A stretch of 9,234 nucleotides of DNA, from contig PAZD01000029.1 in NCBI GenBank assembly GCA_002715405.1, positions 27,392 through 36,625 of the forward strand, given 5' to 3'. Of the stretch, positions 1-6,392 are shown in pieces (within the stretch, counting starts at the first letter, position 1; the number at the start of each line of letters is the position of its first letter). Source of the stretch: Acidimicrobiaceae bacterium (GTDB lineage: Bacteria; Actinomycetota; Acidimicrobiia; Acidimicrobiales; UBA8592). The translations under genes and the position numbers were made by a program. Below the pieces are notes generated by a model, which saw only the letters and a program-made list of their open reading frames with translations, did not search any database and was not told where the DNA came from.

Positions 1-270
1 TTGTGCATAATGGGCGGCGAGAGCTATAGGGTCAGACTCTGTTGAAGAGTTTGGGCTTTCCGAATCAACTTGATTCACCATAGTCATGACCATGGTCGCA
101 TGTTCAAGTACATCTTGGACATTCCACTCTTCGCAGCATGTCTGCTGATCGTGCTTGGATCGTGCTGCTACATCTGAGAAAATCTTTAGGGTATGCCCAT
201 ATCGGGCGTGGTTATAGCTAGCAGTTTTCTCGAGAGTGCTAACTGGTAAGTATGAGTGCTGTGAACTCAT
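1..270 (-). CDS. DinB/maleylpyruvate isomerase N-terminal (MDMPI_N)-like protein, 5' part only
   Basis: The frame is open from an ATG at 270 to the left edge, giving the first 90 residues. Residues 44-57 read TCCEEWNVQDVLEH, which fits the signature of actinobacterial TIGR03086/MDMPI_N proteins (T-P-C-x-x-W-x-V-x-D-x-x-x-H); H57 would be the first ligand of the metal site. Family members are four-helix metal proteins, often mycothiol-dependent transferases or isomerases, and are cytosolic. The proline usual before the cysteine is replaced by cysteine (C45-C46). The start is supported by AAAGGAAA at 274-281, five bases upstream of the ATG, and the gene follows the acyl-CoA dehydrogenase stop by 11 bases, so it is probably the last known gene of that operon. 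The metal ligands expected later in the family are outside the window. The substrate cannot be inferred. Confidence 0.72.
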   Translation of the reverse strand, partial: MSSQHSYLPVSTLEKTASYNHARYGHTLKIFSDVAARSKHDQQTCCEEWNVQDVLEHATMVMTMVNQVDSESPNSSTESDPIALAAHYAQ

Positions 271-281
271 TAGTTTCCTTT

Positions 282-1415
282 CTAGTATGCAAATGTATTT
301 GCTTTGGCTTTTTTCGTTATAAGCGCTCCAAGTTCGGCTAATTGTGACGACCCACCGCCAAGAGTATTTTCTAATTGTTTGACCCAAAGGAAATACCGAT
401 GAACTGGGTAATCAACATCTGCACCCATTCCACCGTGGAGATGCTGCACATCATGGACAACTTTCTGCCCAATTTCTGCTGCCCACCATTTAGCTATTCG
501 TACTTCTTCAGCTGCTGGATACCCAGCGTCAAGGCGCCAAGCGGCTTGCCACAGTACAAGCCTCATAGCGTCGGTACCGATATAGCAATCGGCTGCCCTT
601 TGGGTAACAGCTTGGTTATGGGATAAGGGCCGCCCGAATTGCTCTCTTTCGCTGGTATATTCCGCAGCCATTTCGGTTGCTTTTGCGCAACTACCGACAG
701 CTATCGCTGATGTTGCTACATTTATCCGTTCCAAAATCCATACTAATGAAAAGTATCCTTTTCCTGTTTCTCCTATGGGTTCGGCCTTTACCGATTTGCA
801 GTTGATCTGAGCCTGAATTTCTCTGTTCGTTGTGATGCTTGGAATGACTTCTAGCCCATTTGTTCCATTCTCAATAAGGAACAGGCATGTTTCTTCTGGC
901 CCAGTTTTTGCTGGAAGCACAATGTAATCTGCTAGATGTGCTACTGGTACGGCAGGTTTTGTTCCATTGATGATCCAATGCTCACCATTGAATTCAGCTA
1001 GTAATGATGGGTCCATAGGGTTGTTTGCACCCCATTCCTGGAATCCTCCGGTCATGATGCACTCTCCGGAAACTATCTTAGGTAAGAGCCTGTTCTGCTG
1101 TTCTGGTGTTCCGAATTCGGCGATAGGAAGAGCACCCATGATTAGTGTGGGTAGGAGTGGTATGGGTGCAACGGAGCGACCCTGCTGTTCAAGCATCAAG
1201 GAAAGTTCAAATATCCCAAATCCGAGTCCCCCAAATTTTTCTGGGATCCCCACTCCAAGAAGGTTTGCATCTGCGAGTTCTTTCCAGAGTTCAGTATCAA
1301 AGCGATCCTCAGTGTTTTCTACCTCATTTACTCGATCTGATGAAGATGAGCCTTCAAATATTTGTTTACTGAGAGCATTGATAGCTTTCTGTTCTTCGGA
1401 AAGGTCGAAATTCAT
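282..1415 (-). CDS. acyl-CoA dehydrogenase, probable smaller subunit of a heteromeric enzyme
   Basis: A 377-residue flavoprotein of the acyl-CoA dehydrogenase superfamily, which introduces an alpha,beta double bond into an acyl-CoA using FAD and passes electrons to ETF. The N-terminal helical domain holds a PEKFGGLG motif (58-65). The middle beta domain is degenerate: the usual T-E-x-x-x-G-S-D flavin loop is replaced around 122-136. The C-terminal domain has SEREQFGRPL (255-264) and QHLHGGMGADVDYPVHR (324-340), typical FAD-contacting segments. The short-chain-type catalytic Glu in the C-terminal Y-E-G-T motif is absent (GGGSSQL, 353-359), but E229 in LER sits where isovaleryl- and long-chain enzymes carry their base. 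The ATG lies three bases after the stop of the upstream dehydrogenase, with GAGGAAAA inside that gene as ribosome site, so the two are translationally coupled. Adjacent unequal pairs like this form alpha2beta2 enzymes in mycobacterial steroid side-chain breakdown (FadE26-27, FadE28-29). The substrate here is unknown. Confidence 0.9.
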   Translation of the reverse strand: MNFDLSEEQKAINALSKQIFEGSSSSDRVNEVENTEDRFDTELWKELADANLLGVGIPEKFGGLGFGIFELSLMLEQQGRSVAPIPLLPTLIMGALPIAEFGTPEQQNRLLPKIVSGECIMTGGFQEWGANNPMDPSLLAEFNGEHWIINGTKPAVPVAHLADYIVLPAKTGPEETCLFLIENGTNGLEVIPSITTNREIQAQINCKSVKAEPIGETGKGYFSLVWILERINVATSAIAVGSCAKATEMAAEYTSEREQFGRPLSHNQAVTQRAADCYIGTDAMRLVLWQAAWRLDAGYPAAEEVRIAKWWAAEIGQKVVHDVQHLHGGMGADVDYPVHRYFLWVKQLENTLGGGSSQLAELGALITKKAKANTFAY

Positions 1416-1418
1416 GGG

Positions 1419-2609
1419 TTAACGTTTTCCTCGGCTCATTCCTAGCCCCATCCATGCGATGATTTCTCGTTGTATTTCGTTCACTCCTCCACCAAACGTG
1501 TTGATCTGAGCAGATCTTCCAGCTGCTTCTAATTCTCCTCTTAGAATTGCACCGGGTGATCCTCCACGCAGATGGCCTGCTGCACCGATGATTCCGAGGA
1601 GCAGATGGTAAACATCTGAAACACTTTCAGTTCCATATACTTTCGCTGTTGATGCGTGGTATGGCTGAAGTTCACCAGCTTCTACCGCTGTTGTCATTCT
1701 CCAATTCATTAGATTAAGGGCATCAAGTTTCGCCCTGCATTTTGCTATGTCCATCTGCACCCATGGAAGATCAATTACCACTGCCCCCTCGGTTGTTTCG
1801 GTAGTTGCGGCCCATCTGAGCACATCATCAAATAGCCTGAAAGAAAGAACGCTAACGGCGGCTAGGCCGACTCGTTCGTGGTTTAGTTGGCTGGCGATCA
1901 GTCCCCAACCACTATCAAGATCTCCGACAAGGTTTGAGTACGGAACCCGAACTTCGTCATAATATGTCGCTGTTGTAGTTGCGTTTCCGACTGTGACGAT
2001 AGGCGTATAGCTAAATCCTTGGGTATCCGTAGGAACGATAATGATTGAGATGCCTTTATGTTTTTTGGCTTCGGGATTTGTTCGACATGCTAGCCATACG
2101 TAATCAGCTTCATTAGCTCCGCTCGTCCACATCTTTTGACCATTAATCACCCATTCGTCACCATCTCGTACAGCACGGGTGCTTAATGAAAGAAGGTCTG
2201 TTCCGGCTCCTGCTTCGCTATAGCCGATAGCGAACGTTATCTGGCCTGCTAATATTTTCGGCAGAAAGAAGTCTTTGTGCTCTTGGCTTCCCATTTCCAT
2301 TAGGGTGGGGCCCACAGTATTGAGTGTCACGAATGGCATGGGAGCATTTGCGCGCACAGATTCATCATAAAGAATGAATTGATCAGTTGGAGGACGGCCC
2401 TGCCCGCCATATTCCTTTGGCCACCCGACACCCAACATTCCATCATTGCCCATTTGGCGAAACAATTCTCTTCGTACTGGCGAAGTTTCATGAGCTCCAC
2501 GGAGAGCATCGCGAATATCGTCGGTCATTAAATCCGCAAAATACTCTCGGACTTCTTTTCGAAAGGATTGTTGTTCAGGGGTTTCCTCAAGAAACACTAG
2601 TCGCTCCAT
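1419..2609 (-). CDS. acyl-CoA dehydrogenase, probable larger subunit of a heteromeric enzyme
   Basis: A 396-residue acyl-CoA dehydrogenase. An N-terminal helical domain (about 1-120) with WPKEYGGQG (63-71) is followed by a beta domain with the FAD loop YSEAGAGTDLLSL (130-142) and KMWTSGA (159-165), then a C-terminal helical domain. The canonical C-terminal Glu is replaced by Gly in TFGGGVNEIQRE (371-382), whereas E245 in HER sits at the alternative base position used by isovaleryl/long-chain enzymes and, from family knowledge, by FadE26-type subunits. Its intact flavin loop beside the partner's degenerate one fits a heterotetramer in which subunits share the sites. I prefer the ATG at 2609; a TTG lies immediately before it and a stop just upstream of that. 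No clear Shine-Dalgarno sequence is visible. It is 107 nt after the PII stop and may have its own promoter or be read through. Likely role: beta-oxidation of a branched or ring-bearing acyl-CoA (inference). Confidence 0.92.
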   Translation of the reverse strand: MERLVFLEETPEQQSFRKEVREYFADLMTDDIRDALRGAHETSPVRRELFRQMGNDGMLGVGWPKEYGGQGRPPTDQFILYDESVRANAPMPFVTLNTVGPTLMEMGSQEHKDFFLPKILAGQITFAIGYSEAGAGTDLLSLSTRAVRDGDEWVINGQKMWTSGANEADYVWLACRTNPEAKKHKGISIIIVPTDTQGFSYTPIVTVGNATTTATYYDEVRVPYSNLVGDLDSGWGLIASQLNHERVGLAAVSVLSFRLFDDVLRWAATTETTEGAVVIDLPWVQMDIAKCRAKLDALNLMNWRMTTAVEAGELQPYHASTAKVYGTESVSDVYHLLLGIIGAAGHLRGGSPGAILRGELEAAGRSAQINTFGGGVNEIQREIIAWMGLGMSRGKR

Positions 2610-2612
2610 CAA

Positions 2613-2719
2613 TTAACTGTTCAATAATTTCACGATACCCGCTCGTGACAGGGAGCGTAATTTCCCAATCAGAAAAGGGCTGATTTACTATTTTTTAATT
2701 GATGGGCAGGCGCTCTTAC
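2613..2719. other. intergenic region between the PII gene and the acyl-CoA dehydrogenase pair
   Basis: This 107-base stretch holds no convincing gene. On the minus strand it starts with an A-rich run, then AATCAG-CCCTTTT-CTGATT (6-bp stem, 7-base loop, about 2667-2685) and CGCTC-CCTGTCAC-GAGCG (5-bp stem). Neither stem is followed by a U-run in the minus-strand transcript, so neither looks like an intrinsic terminator for the PII gene. The word GAAATTA occurs twice, 33 bases apart. A weak promoter for the dehydrogenase pair may lie here, but no good -35/-10 pair was seen. Confidence 0.4.
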
Positions 2720-3058
2720 CTAGAGGGCTTCGTCGCCTTCTTCGCCAGTTCGGATTCGGACTAGGCGTTCGACACTTGAAACCCAAATTTTCCCATCGCC
2801 GATTTTGCCAGTTCGAGCTGCTCCGAGAATCGCATCAACAGCCTTGTCGGCATCACCATCGGAAACAACAATCTCTAATCTACTTTTAGGAGTGAACGCT
2901 ACTTTGTACTCTGTTCCTCTGTATGTTTCGGTGTGGCCACCTTGTCTTCCAAAACCTTGGGCCTCAGTGACAGTCATTCCTTGGACCCCAAGGGACCCGA
3001 GAGCTTCTTTGACTTCTTCTACCTGGTGGGGTTTGATCACAGCGGTAATCAGTTTCAT
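2720..3058 (-). CDS. glnB: PII nitrogen regulatory protein (GlnB/GlnK family)
   Basis: A complete 112-residue PII protein, the trimeric cytosolic sensor of 2-oxoglutarate, ATP and ADP that controls nitrogen uptake and assimilation through partner proteins. The N-terminus MKLITAVIKP and the T-loop are canonical: Q39, H42-T43-E44, and Y51 in RGTEYKV at exactly the position modified by uridylylation or, in actinobacteria, adenylylation. K58, the C-terminal signature GKIGDGKIWV (84-93) with K90, and R101/R103 are the usual nucleotide-binding residues. The ATG at 3058 is chosen because it gives the invariant family N-terminus. The frame extends to a TTG at 3082, and the best Shine-Dalgarno (GAGGAG, 3075-3080) lies 16 bases from the ATG, unusually far. 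No amtB, glnD or glnA lies beside it, so GlnB versus GlnK cannot be settled. GlnR-like boxes upstream suggest induction on nitrogen limitation. Confidence 0.95.
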   Translation of the reverse strand: MKLITAVIKPHQVEEVKEALGSLGVQGMTVTEAQGFGRQGGHTETYRGTEYKVAFTPKSRLEIVVSDGDADKAVDAILGAARTGKIGDGKIWVSSVERLVRIRTGEEGDEAL

Positions 3059-3074
3059 CTGAACAATTCTCTTT

Positions 3075-3080
3075 CTCCTC
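3075..3080 (-). promoter_or_regulatory. ribosome binding site GAGGAG of the PII gene, unusually distant
   Basis: GAGGAG on the minus strand is the only strong anti-16S match upstream of the PII gene. It is 16 bases from the ATG at 3058, well beyond the usual 5-10. An in-frame ATT lies seven bases from it and would add three residues (I-V-Q) before the conserved Met. Homology favours the ATG. Confidence 0.45.
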
Positions 3081-3103
3081 AAAACCTTTTTGAAGTTACT
3101 TTT

Positions 3104-3157
3104 ACACTAATCCATCCGTTGACAGTTTGTGTTTCTAGATTGTTAACTTTCTGTTAC
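3104..3157 (-). promoter_or_regulatory. candidate GlnR-type operator and promoter of the PII gene
   Basis: On the minus strand, GTAAC (3157-3153), TTAAC (3146-3142) and GAAAC (3135-3131) are separated by exactly six bases each, so they repeat every 11 bp on one face of the helix. Actinobacterial GlnR, an OmpR/PhoB-family response regulator of nitrogen genes, binds alternating GTnAC and GAAAC half-sites with six-base spacers. A possible -10 element, TAGTGT (3109-3104), lies about 22-27 bases downstream of the last box with no good -35, as expected of an activated promoter. The implied leader to the ATG at 3058 is about 40 nt. The half-sites and phasing are read directly from the sequence; the assignment to GlnR is inference. 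Confidence 0.45.
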
Positions 3158-3188
3158 AAGCATTTAGTAATTTGAAAGTGGTTTTGGC

Positions 3189-4094
3189 CTATTGAGAACC
3201 GTAAACCGCTTCTGGAGAAGGTGCGCCATCAATACTGGCATGGACTAAATCTCTGACTTCATTAATTCGCATAGGCCTTTGCCCAACAGACTGGATTGGG
3301 CCATGCTGCCATCCATCACAAACATTTAGTTGACCACCGGTAGCTTCAAAAGTTCTTCCAGTTACGTCGCATTCTGGGCTCGCAAGCCAAGTAACCAAAG
3401 GAGAGACGTTTTCAGGGGCTTTTTCGTCAAACTGTCCTTTTTGTAGATCTTCAGAAGAATAGAAGATTCCTTCGGTCATCCGTGTTCGGGCATCGGGGGC
3501 TATAGCGTTTACTAGCACTCCGTATCGGCCCCATTCGCTCGCTTGTTGGATCGTGAGTTGAGCTATTGCCGCTTTTGCGGCTGCATAGTTCCCCTGCCCT
3601 ATAGACCCCATGAGACCTGCCCCCGAACTGGTATTTACTATTCTCGCCACAACATCTTCGCCTTTTTTCGTCCTTTCACGCCAATGTGTTATCGCATGAC
3701 GAGCTGGGGCGAAATGCCCTTTGAGATGCACGCGCACAACAGTGTCCCATTCTTCTTCACTCATGCTGGCTAACATCCGATCACGGAGAAAACCGGCGTT
3801 ACATACGAGACCATCGAGCACGCCCCAAGTTTCAACAGCTTGATCGATCATCGCTTTCGCTTCATTCCAATCTGCGACATCGGCGTTGTTGGCTATAGCC
3901 TCTCCGCCGGTATCGTTGATTTCATCCACTAATGATTGGGCTGGTTCTGAAGTTGCTGCAGTTCCGTCACGTTCCACTCCAAGGTCATTTATGACGACGC
4001 GAGCTCCTTGTCGAGCTAGTGATAGAGCATGGGCTCGCCCTAGCCCTCGAGCTGCTCCGGTTACGATAATTACTTTTCCTTCACACACGCTCAT
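3189..4094 (-). CDS. short-chain dehydrogenase, MFE-2-like (3R)-hydroxyacyl-CoA dehydrogenase type
   Basis: A 301-residue SDR oxidoreductase with the NAD(P)-binding T-G-x3-G-x-G motif at 12-19 (TGAARGLG), the NAG motif at 99-101, the serine of the NTSSGAG segment (154-160) and the active-site Y170-x3-K174. D37 after the second beta strand suggests NAD rather than NADP. The long insert at 40-57, the VHLKGHF segment (His where many SDRs carry the catalytic Asn) and the tail APDARTRMTE...PLVTWLASPEC resemble the dehydrogenase domain of peroxisomal multifunctional enzyme type 2, so a (3R)-hydroxyacyl-CoA substrate is likely; 17-beta-hydroxysteroids are an alternative. The ATG at 4094 has GCAGG six bases upstream. 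It lies 32 nt after the deacylase gene, probably in one transcript, and would supply the third step after a dehydrogenase and hydratase. No hydratase is present in the window. Confidence 0.9.
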   Translation of the reverse strand: MSVCEGKVIIVTGAARGLGRAHALSLARQGARVVINDLGVERDGTAATSEPAQSLVDEINDTGGEAIANNADVADWNEAKAMIDQAVETWGVLDGLVCNAGFLRDRMLASMSEEEWDTVVRVHLKGHFAPARHAITHWRERTKKGEDVVARIVNTSSGAGLMGSIGQGNYAAAKAAIAQLTIQQASEWGRYGVLVNAIAPDARTRMTEGIFYSSEDLQKGQFDEKAPENVSPLVTWLASPECDVTGRTFEATGGQLNVCDGWQHGPIQSVGQRPMRINEVRDLVHASIDGAPSPEAVYGSQ

Positions 4095-4126
4095 CAGATA
4101 CCTGCCTAATCTTTTATCCTTTTACT

Positions 4127-4594
4127 TTATGCTGCAGCAACATCGGCAACGACAGCAGCGGTTATTTTCTCAAGATCTTGTGGACTAATAGGAAAGCATG
4201 AATCGGGGGTTCCAGCTGCTGCCCACACCGTTTCATATAAAAATAAGTCTGAGTCAAGAGTTGTTGGGATCGAAGTTAAGTGGCCAAACGGTGGGGTCCC
4301 CCCGATCGCAAAGCCCGTTGCATTGCGAACTTGATCTGGAGTCGCGATAGAGAGAGATTCGACACCCATGACCTTGGCCACAAGGGATTCGTCCACTCGG
4401 TTCTTTCCTGAAGCCAAAACCAGGTACGGGCTCTCTCCGTGGACAAAGACTAGTGATTTGACTATTTGGGCTAGTTCACATCCCACCGCTGCAGCGGCGT
4501 CTTTTGCAGTTCTTGTACCATCAGGAAATTTCTCAGCTTCTACTGAAAAACCAGCGAGTTCTGCTGCTTCGATGAATCTTTGCATAGCGTCCAT
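4127..4594 (-). CDS. YbaK/EbsC-family aminoacyl-tRNA deacylase
   Basis: A 155-residue single-domain protein of the YbaK/ProX editing family, which hydrolyses wrongly charged aminoacyl-tRNAs (for example Cys- or Ala-tRNA-Pro) in trans. K46 in the QIVKSLVF segment is at the position of the essential lysine of YbaK, and GFAIGGTPPFGH (94-105) is the family's substrate-pocket loop. The C-terminal WAAAGTPDSCFPIS segment (124-137) is also typical. Length agrees with free-standing members, so it is complete. The ATG at 4594 is five bases after the amidohydrolase stop, with only a weak ribosome site, so coupling to the upstream gene is likely; an in-frame ATG three codons later is the alternative. The amino acid removed cannot be read from the sequence. 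Its position inside a catabolic operon may be chance or may reflect guarding against a non-standard amino acid. Confidence 0.88.
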   Translation of the reverse strand: MDAMQRFIEAAELAGFSVEAEKFPDGTRTAKDAAAAVGCELAQIVKSLVFVHGESPYLVLASGKNRVDESLVAKVMGVESLSIATPDQVRNATGFAIGGTPPFGHLTSIPTTLDSDLFLYETVWAAAGTPDSCFPISPQDLEKITAAVVADVAAA

Positions 4595-4599
4595 TGTGA

Positions 4600-6342
4600 T
4601 TACTTCGCGCCGCGAATAAGTCGTCCGGGGCGGAGCCCTGTATCTTCCCCTTGTTTTCTGGTTATTTGACCAGCGACGATCGTGTAGTCGTATCCATTTG
4701 CTTCTTGGAGTAGTCTTCGGCCTCCTGCTGGGAGATCATGGGCCATTTTCGGTCCGGACAGATTTAGCGTTGAGAAATCAATCACGTTTAGATCAGCTCG
4801 CTTTCCTTCTTTGACGACTCCCCTGTCGGTGAGTCCATACAGCGTTGCTGTGTCGTTCGTCTGTTTTTTTACGACCCATTCCAAAGGAAGTTTCTCTCCG
4901 CGAGATCGATCTCTTGCCCAGTGGCTAAGCATAAAGGTAGGTATGGAAGCATCACAGATCATCCCACAATGCGCTCCGCCATCTGAGAGGCCTGATACGG
5001 CTTGCGGATGGAGGAGCATTTCCCGAATGGCGTCATGGTTACCGTTTACATAATTGAAGATAGGCATCATAGCCATAGCATGCCCTCCGTCTTCAAGCAT
5101 GTAGTCATAAAGCACCTCAAGAGGTGAAGCACCAGTGCGTTCAGCGATAGCGACAATGCTCTGATCAGGAGCTGGTTCATAATCTGGAATTGCGCCCAGA
5201 GGGTAAAGGCGGTGCGTCATGGCTTGAATGAGTCGTGCCATTCCATCAAACAAGATTGTGGGATCTGTCGGGGCGTCTCCTTCTTCGAGGATAGATTTTC
5301 GGACTTTTGGATCTCTGAGTTTTGCAACCAGTTCTTCATGGGGCAAATGGTCATAGGCTGCGAATGTTGGCCTCTTAGCAAATGCATGGTGGGTTTGGAG
5401 CCCTATAAGAAGCCCGAAGGGGCGTCCAGCGACTTGGGGAAAGCACTGACTGCCCTGTTCACTTGATCGGAGAGACTCTTCAAGGAGCTGTTCCCATAGG
5501 TCTGGTTCAGCCTCATTCTGAAGCATGGCAAAAGTAACCGGCCGGCCTATCTCAGATGAAAGTTTTTTCATCCATTCCATCTCTGATGGTGCTTTGATGA
5601 GATCTTGTCCATCCGCTCCAGCTGGTGCTAATTCAAACACTCCTGTTCCGGCTTCTTGAAGCGCTCGACCCAGCCCGTAGAGCTCGTCTTCTGCAGCAAA
5701 GGTTCCAGGGACTGGTTCGCCGTCCATGGCTCTATGGCCCAGTACACGGGATGTAGATACACCCAACGCTCCTGCTTCGATAGCTTCGCGTACAATGGTT
5801 TTCATTTCTACGATATCTTCTGGTTTCGCTGGATCATTTTTTGCTCCCCGTCCCCCCATGACGTAGGCGCGAACGGCCCCGTGTGCGATCTGCGTGCCGA
5901 CGTCAATAGCGAATTCTTTGCCATCAAGTGCTTCTAAATACTCTGGGAAAGTTTCCCACTGCCAATCCATACCTTCCGATAGAGCGGTGCCGGGGATATC
6001 TTCTACGCCTTCCATCAATTGGATTAGCCATTCCTCCTGCCCTGGGCGCACGGGTGCGAACCCTACTCCACAGTTTCCCATCACTACTGTTGTCACTCCA
6101 TGGCCTGATGATGGTTCGAGTTGGCTATCCCAGGTGACTTGGCCATCATAGTGGGTGTGAATGTCGACAAAGCCCGGTGTAACGATTCGGCCGTTTGCGT
6201 CGATAACGTCTACTGATTCAGTTCCGTCTAGATCACCGACTTTTACGATTACCCCATCTTTTACAGCTACATCAGCGTTATATGGGGCGGAGCCAGTTCC
6301 ATCAACGACTTTCCCGCCGGTGATTATGAGATCGTAGGGCAC
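4600..6342 (-). CDS. amidohydrolase of the N-acyl-D-amino-acid deacylase group
   Basis: A 580-residue metal-dependent amidohydrolase (Amidohydro_3 fold). The short N-terminal beta sandwich carries DLIITGGKVVDGTG (4-17). The TIM barrel opens with PGFVDIHTHYDGQ, giving metal ligands H62 and H64, then GNCG with C91, which matches the cysteine that binds zinc in D-aminoacylase. SDGGAH (453-458) gives the catalytic D454, and KEGKRADLNVID (511-522) closes the sandwich. The classical second histidine segments (x-T-H-x-R and S-H-x-K) are not seen; TSRVLGHRAMDGEPVPGTFA (197-216) and VTFAMLQNE (269-277) occupy that part, so substrate use probably differs from true D-aminoacylases. The start is GTG at 6342, with AAGGAG eight bases upstream. 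It sits 50 nt after the deiodinase-like gene. It is likely to cleave an N-acyl or cyclic amide in the cytosol; the exact substrate is unknown. Confidence 0.88.
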   Translation of the reverse strand: MPYDLIITGGKVVDGTGSAPYNADVAVKDGVIVKVGDLDGTESVDVIDANGRIVTPGFVDIHTHYDGQVTWDSQLEPSSGHGVTTVVMGNCGVGFAPVRPGQEEWLIQLMEGVEDIPGTALSEGMDWQWETFPEYLEALDGKEFAIDVGTQIAHGAVRAYVMGGRGAKNDPAKPEDIVEMKTIVREAIEAGALGVSTSRVLGHRAMDGEPVPGTFAAEDELYGLGRALQEAGTGVFELAPAGADGQDLIKAPSEMEWMKKLSSEIGRPVTFAMLQNEAEPDLWEQLLEESLRSSEQGSQCFPQVAGRPFGLLIGLQTHHAFAKRPTFAAYDHLPHEELVAKLRDPKVRKSILEEGDAPTDPTILFDGMARLIQAMTHRLYPLGAIPDYEPAPDQSIVAIAERTGASPLEVLYDYMLEDGGHAMAMMPIFNYVNGNHDAIREMLLHPQAVSGLSDGGAHCGMICDASIPTFMLSHWARDRSRGEKLPLEWVVKKQTNDTATLYGLTDRGVVKEGKRADLNVIDFSTLNLSGPKMAHDLPAGGRRLLQEANGYDYTIVAGQITRKQGEDTGLRPGRLIRGAK

Positions 6343-6350
6343 AATCGCCT

Positions 6351-6356
6351 CTCCTT
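6351..6356 (-). promoter_or_regulatory. ribosome binding site deciding the GTG start of the amidohydrolase
   Basis: AAGGAG on the minus strand, eight bases before the GTG at 6342, is a strong Shine-Dalgarno match. It supports GTG as start, because the encoded N-terminus MPYDLIITGG is exactly where this family normally begins. Confidence 0.75.
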
Positions 6357-6392
6357 TTCAATGCTCCCACTTTACCTTTAGACAGGACGACC

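Noticed and set aside
967..1422. A 151-codon open frame on the plus strand, antisense to the smaller acyl-CoA dehydrogenase subunit.
   Set aside because: It lies wholly opposite a clear enzyme gene, shows no recognisable domain or ribosome site, and has a low-complexity Ser/Pro-rich translation typical of antisense shadows.
2667..2685. Hairpin AATCAG-N7-CTGATT after the PII gene as an intrinsic terminator.
   Set aside because: The stem is only 6 bp and A/T-rich, and the T-run follows it on the plus strand, not in the minus-strand transcript that would need terminating.
2580..2693. A minus-strand frame of about 36 codons containing DWEITLPVTSGYREII that runs into the dehydrogenase start.
   Set aside because: The translation looks protein-like, but the frame begins after a stop with no ATG, GTG or TTG and no ribosome site, and it overlaps the real dehydrogenase N-terminus out of frame. 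The dehydrogenase N-terminus is complete without it, so a frameshift is not needed.
3119..3124. TTGACA on the plus strand as a -35 promoter element.
   Set aside because: No plausible -10 follows at 16-18 bases (GTTAAC is there) and no plus-strand gene lies downstream; the next genes are all on the minus strand.
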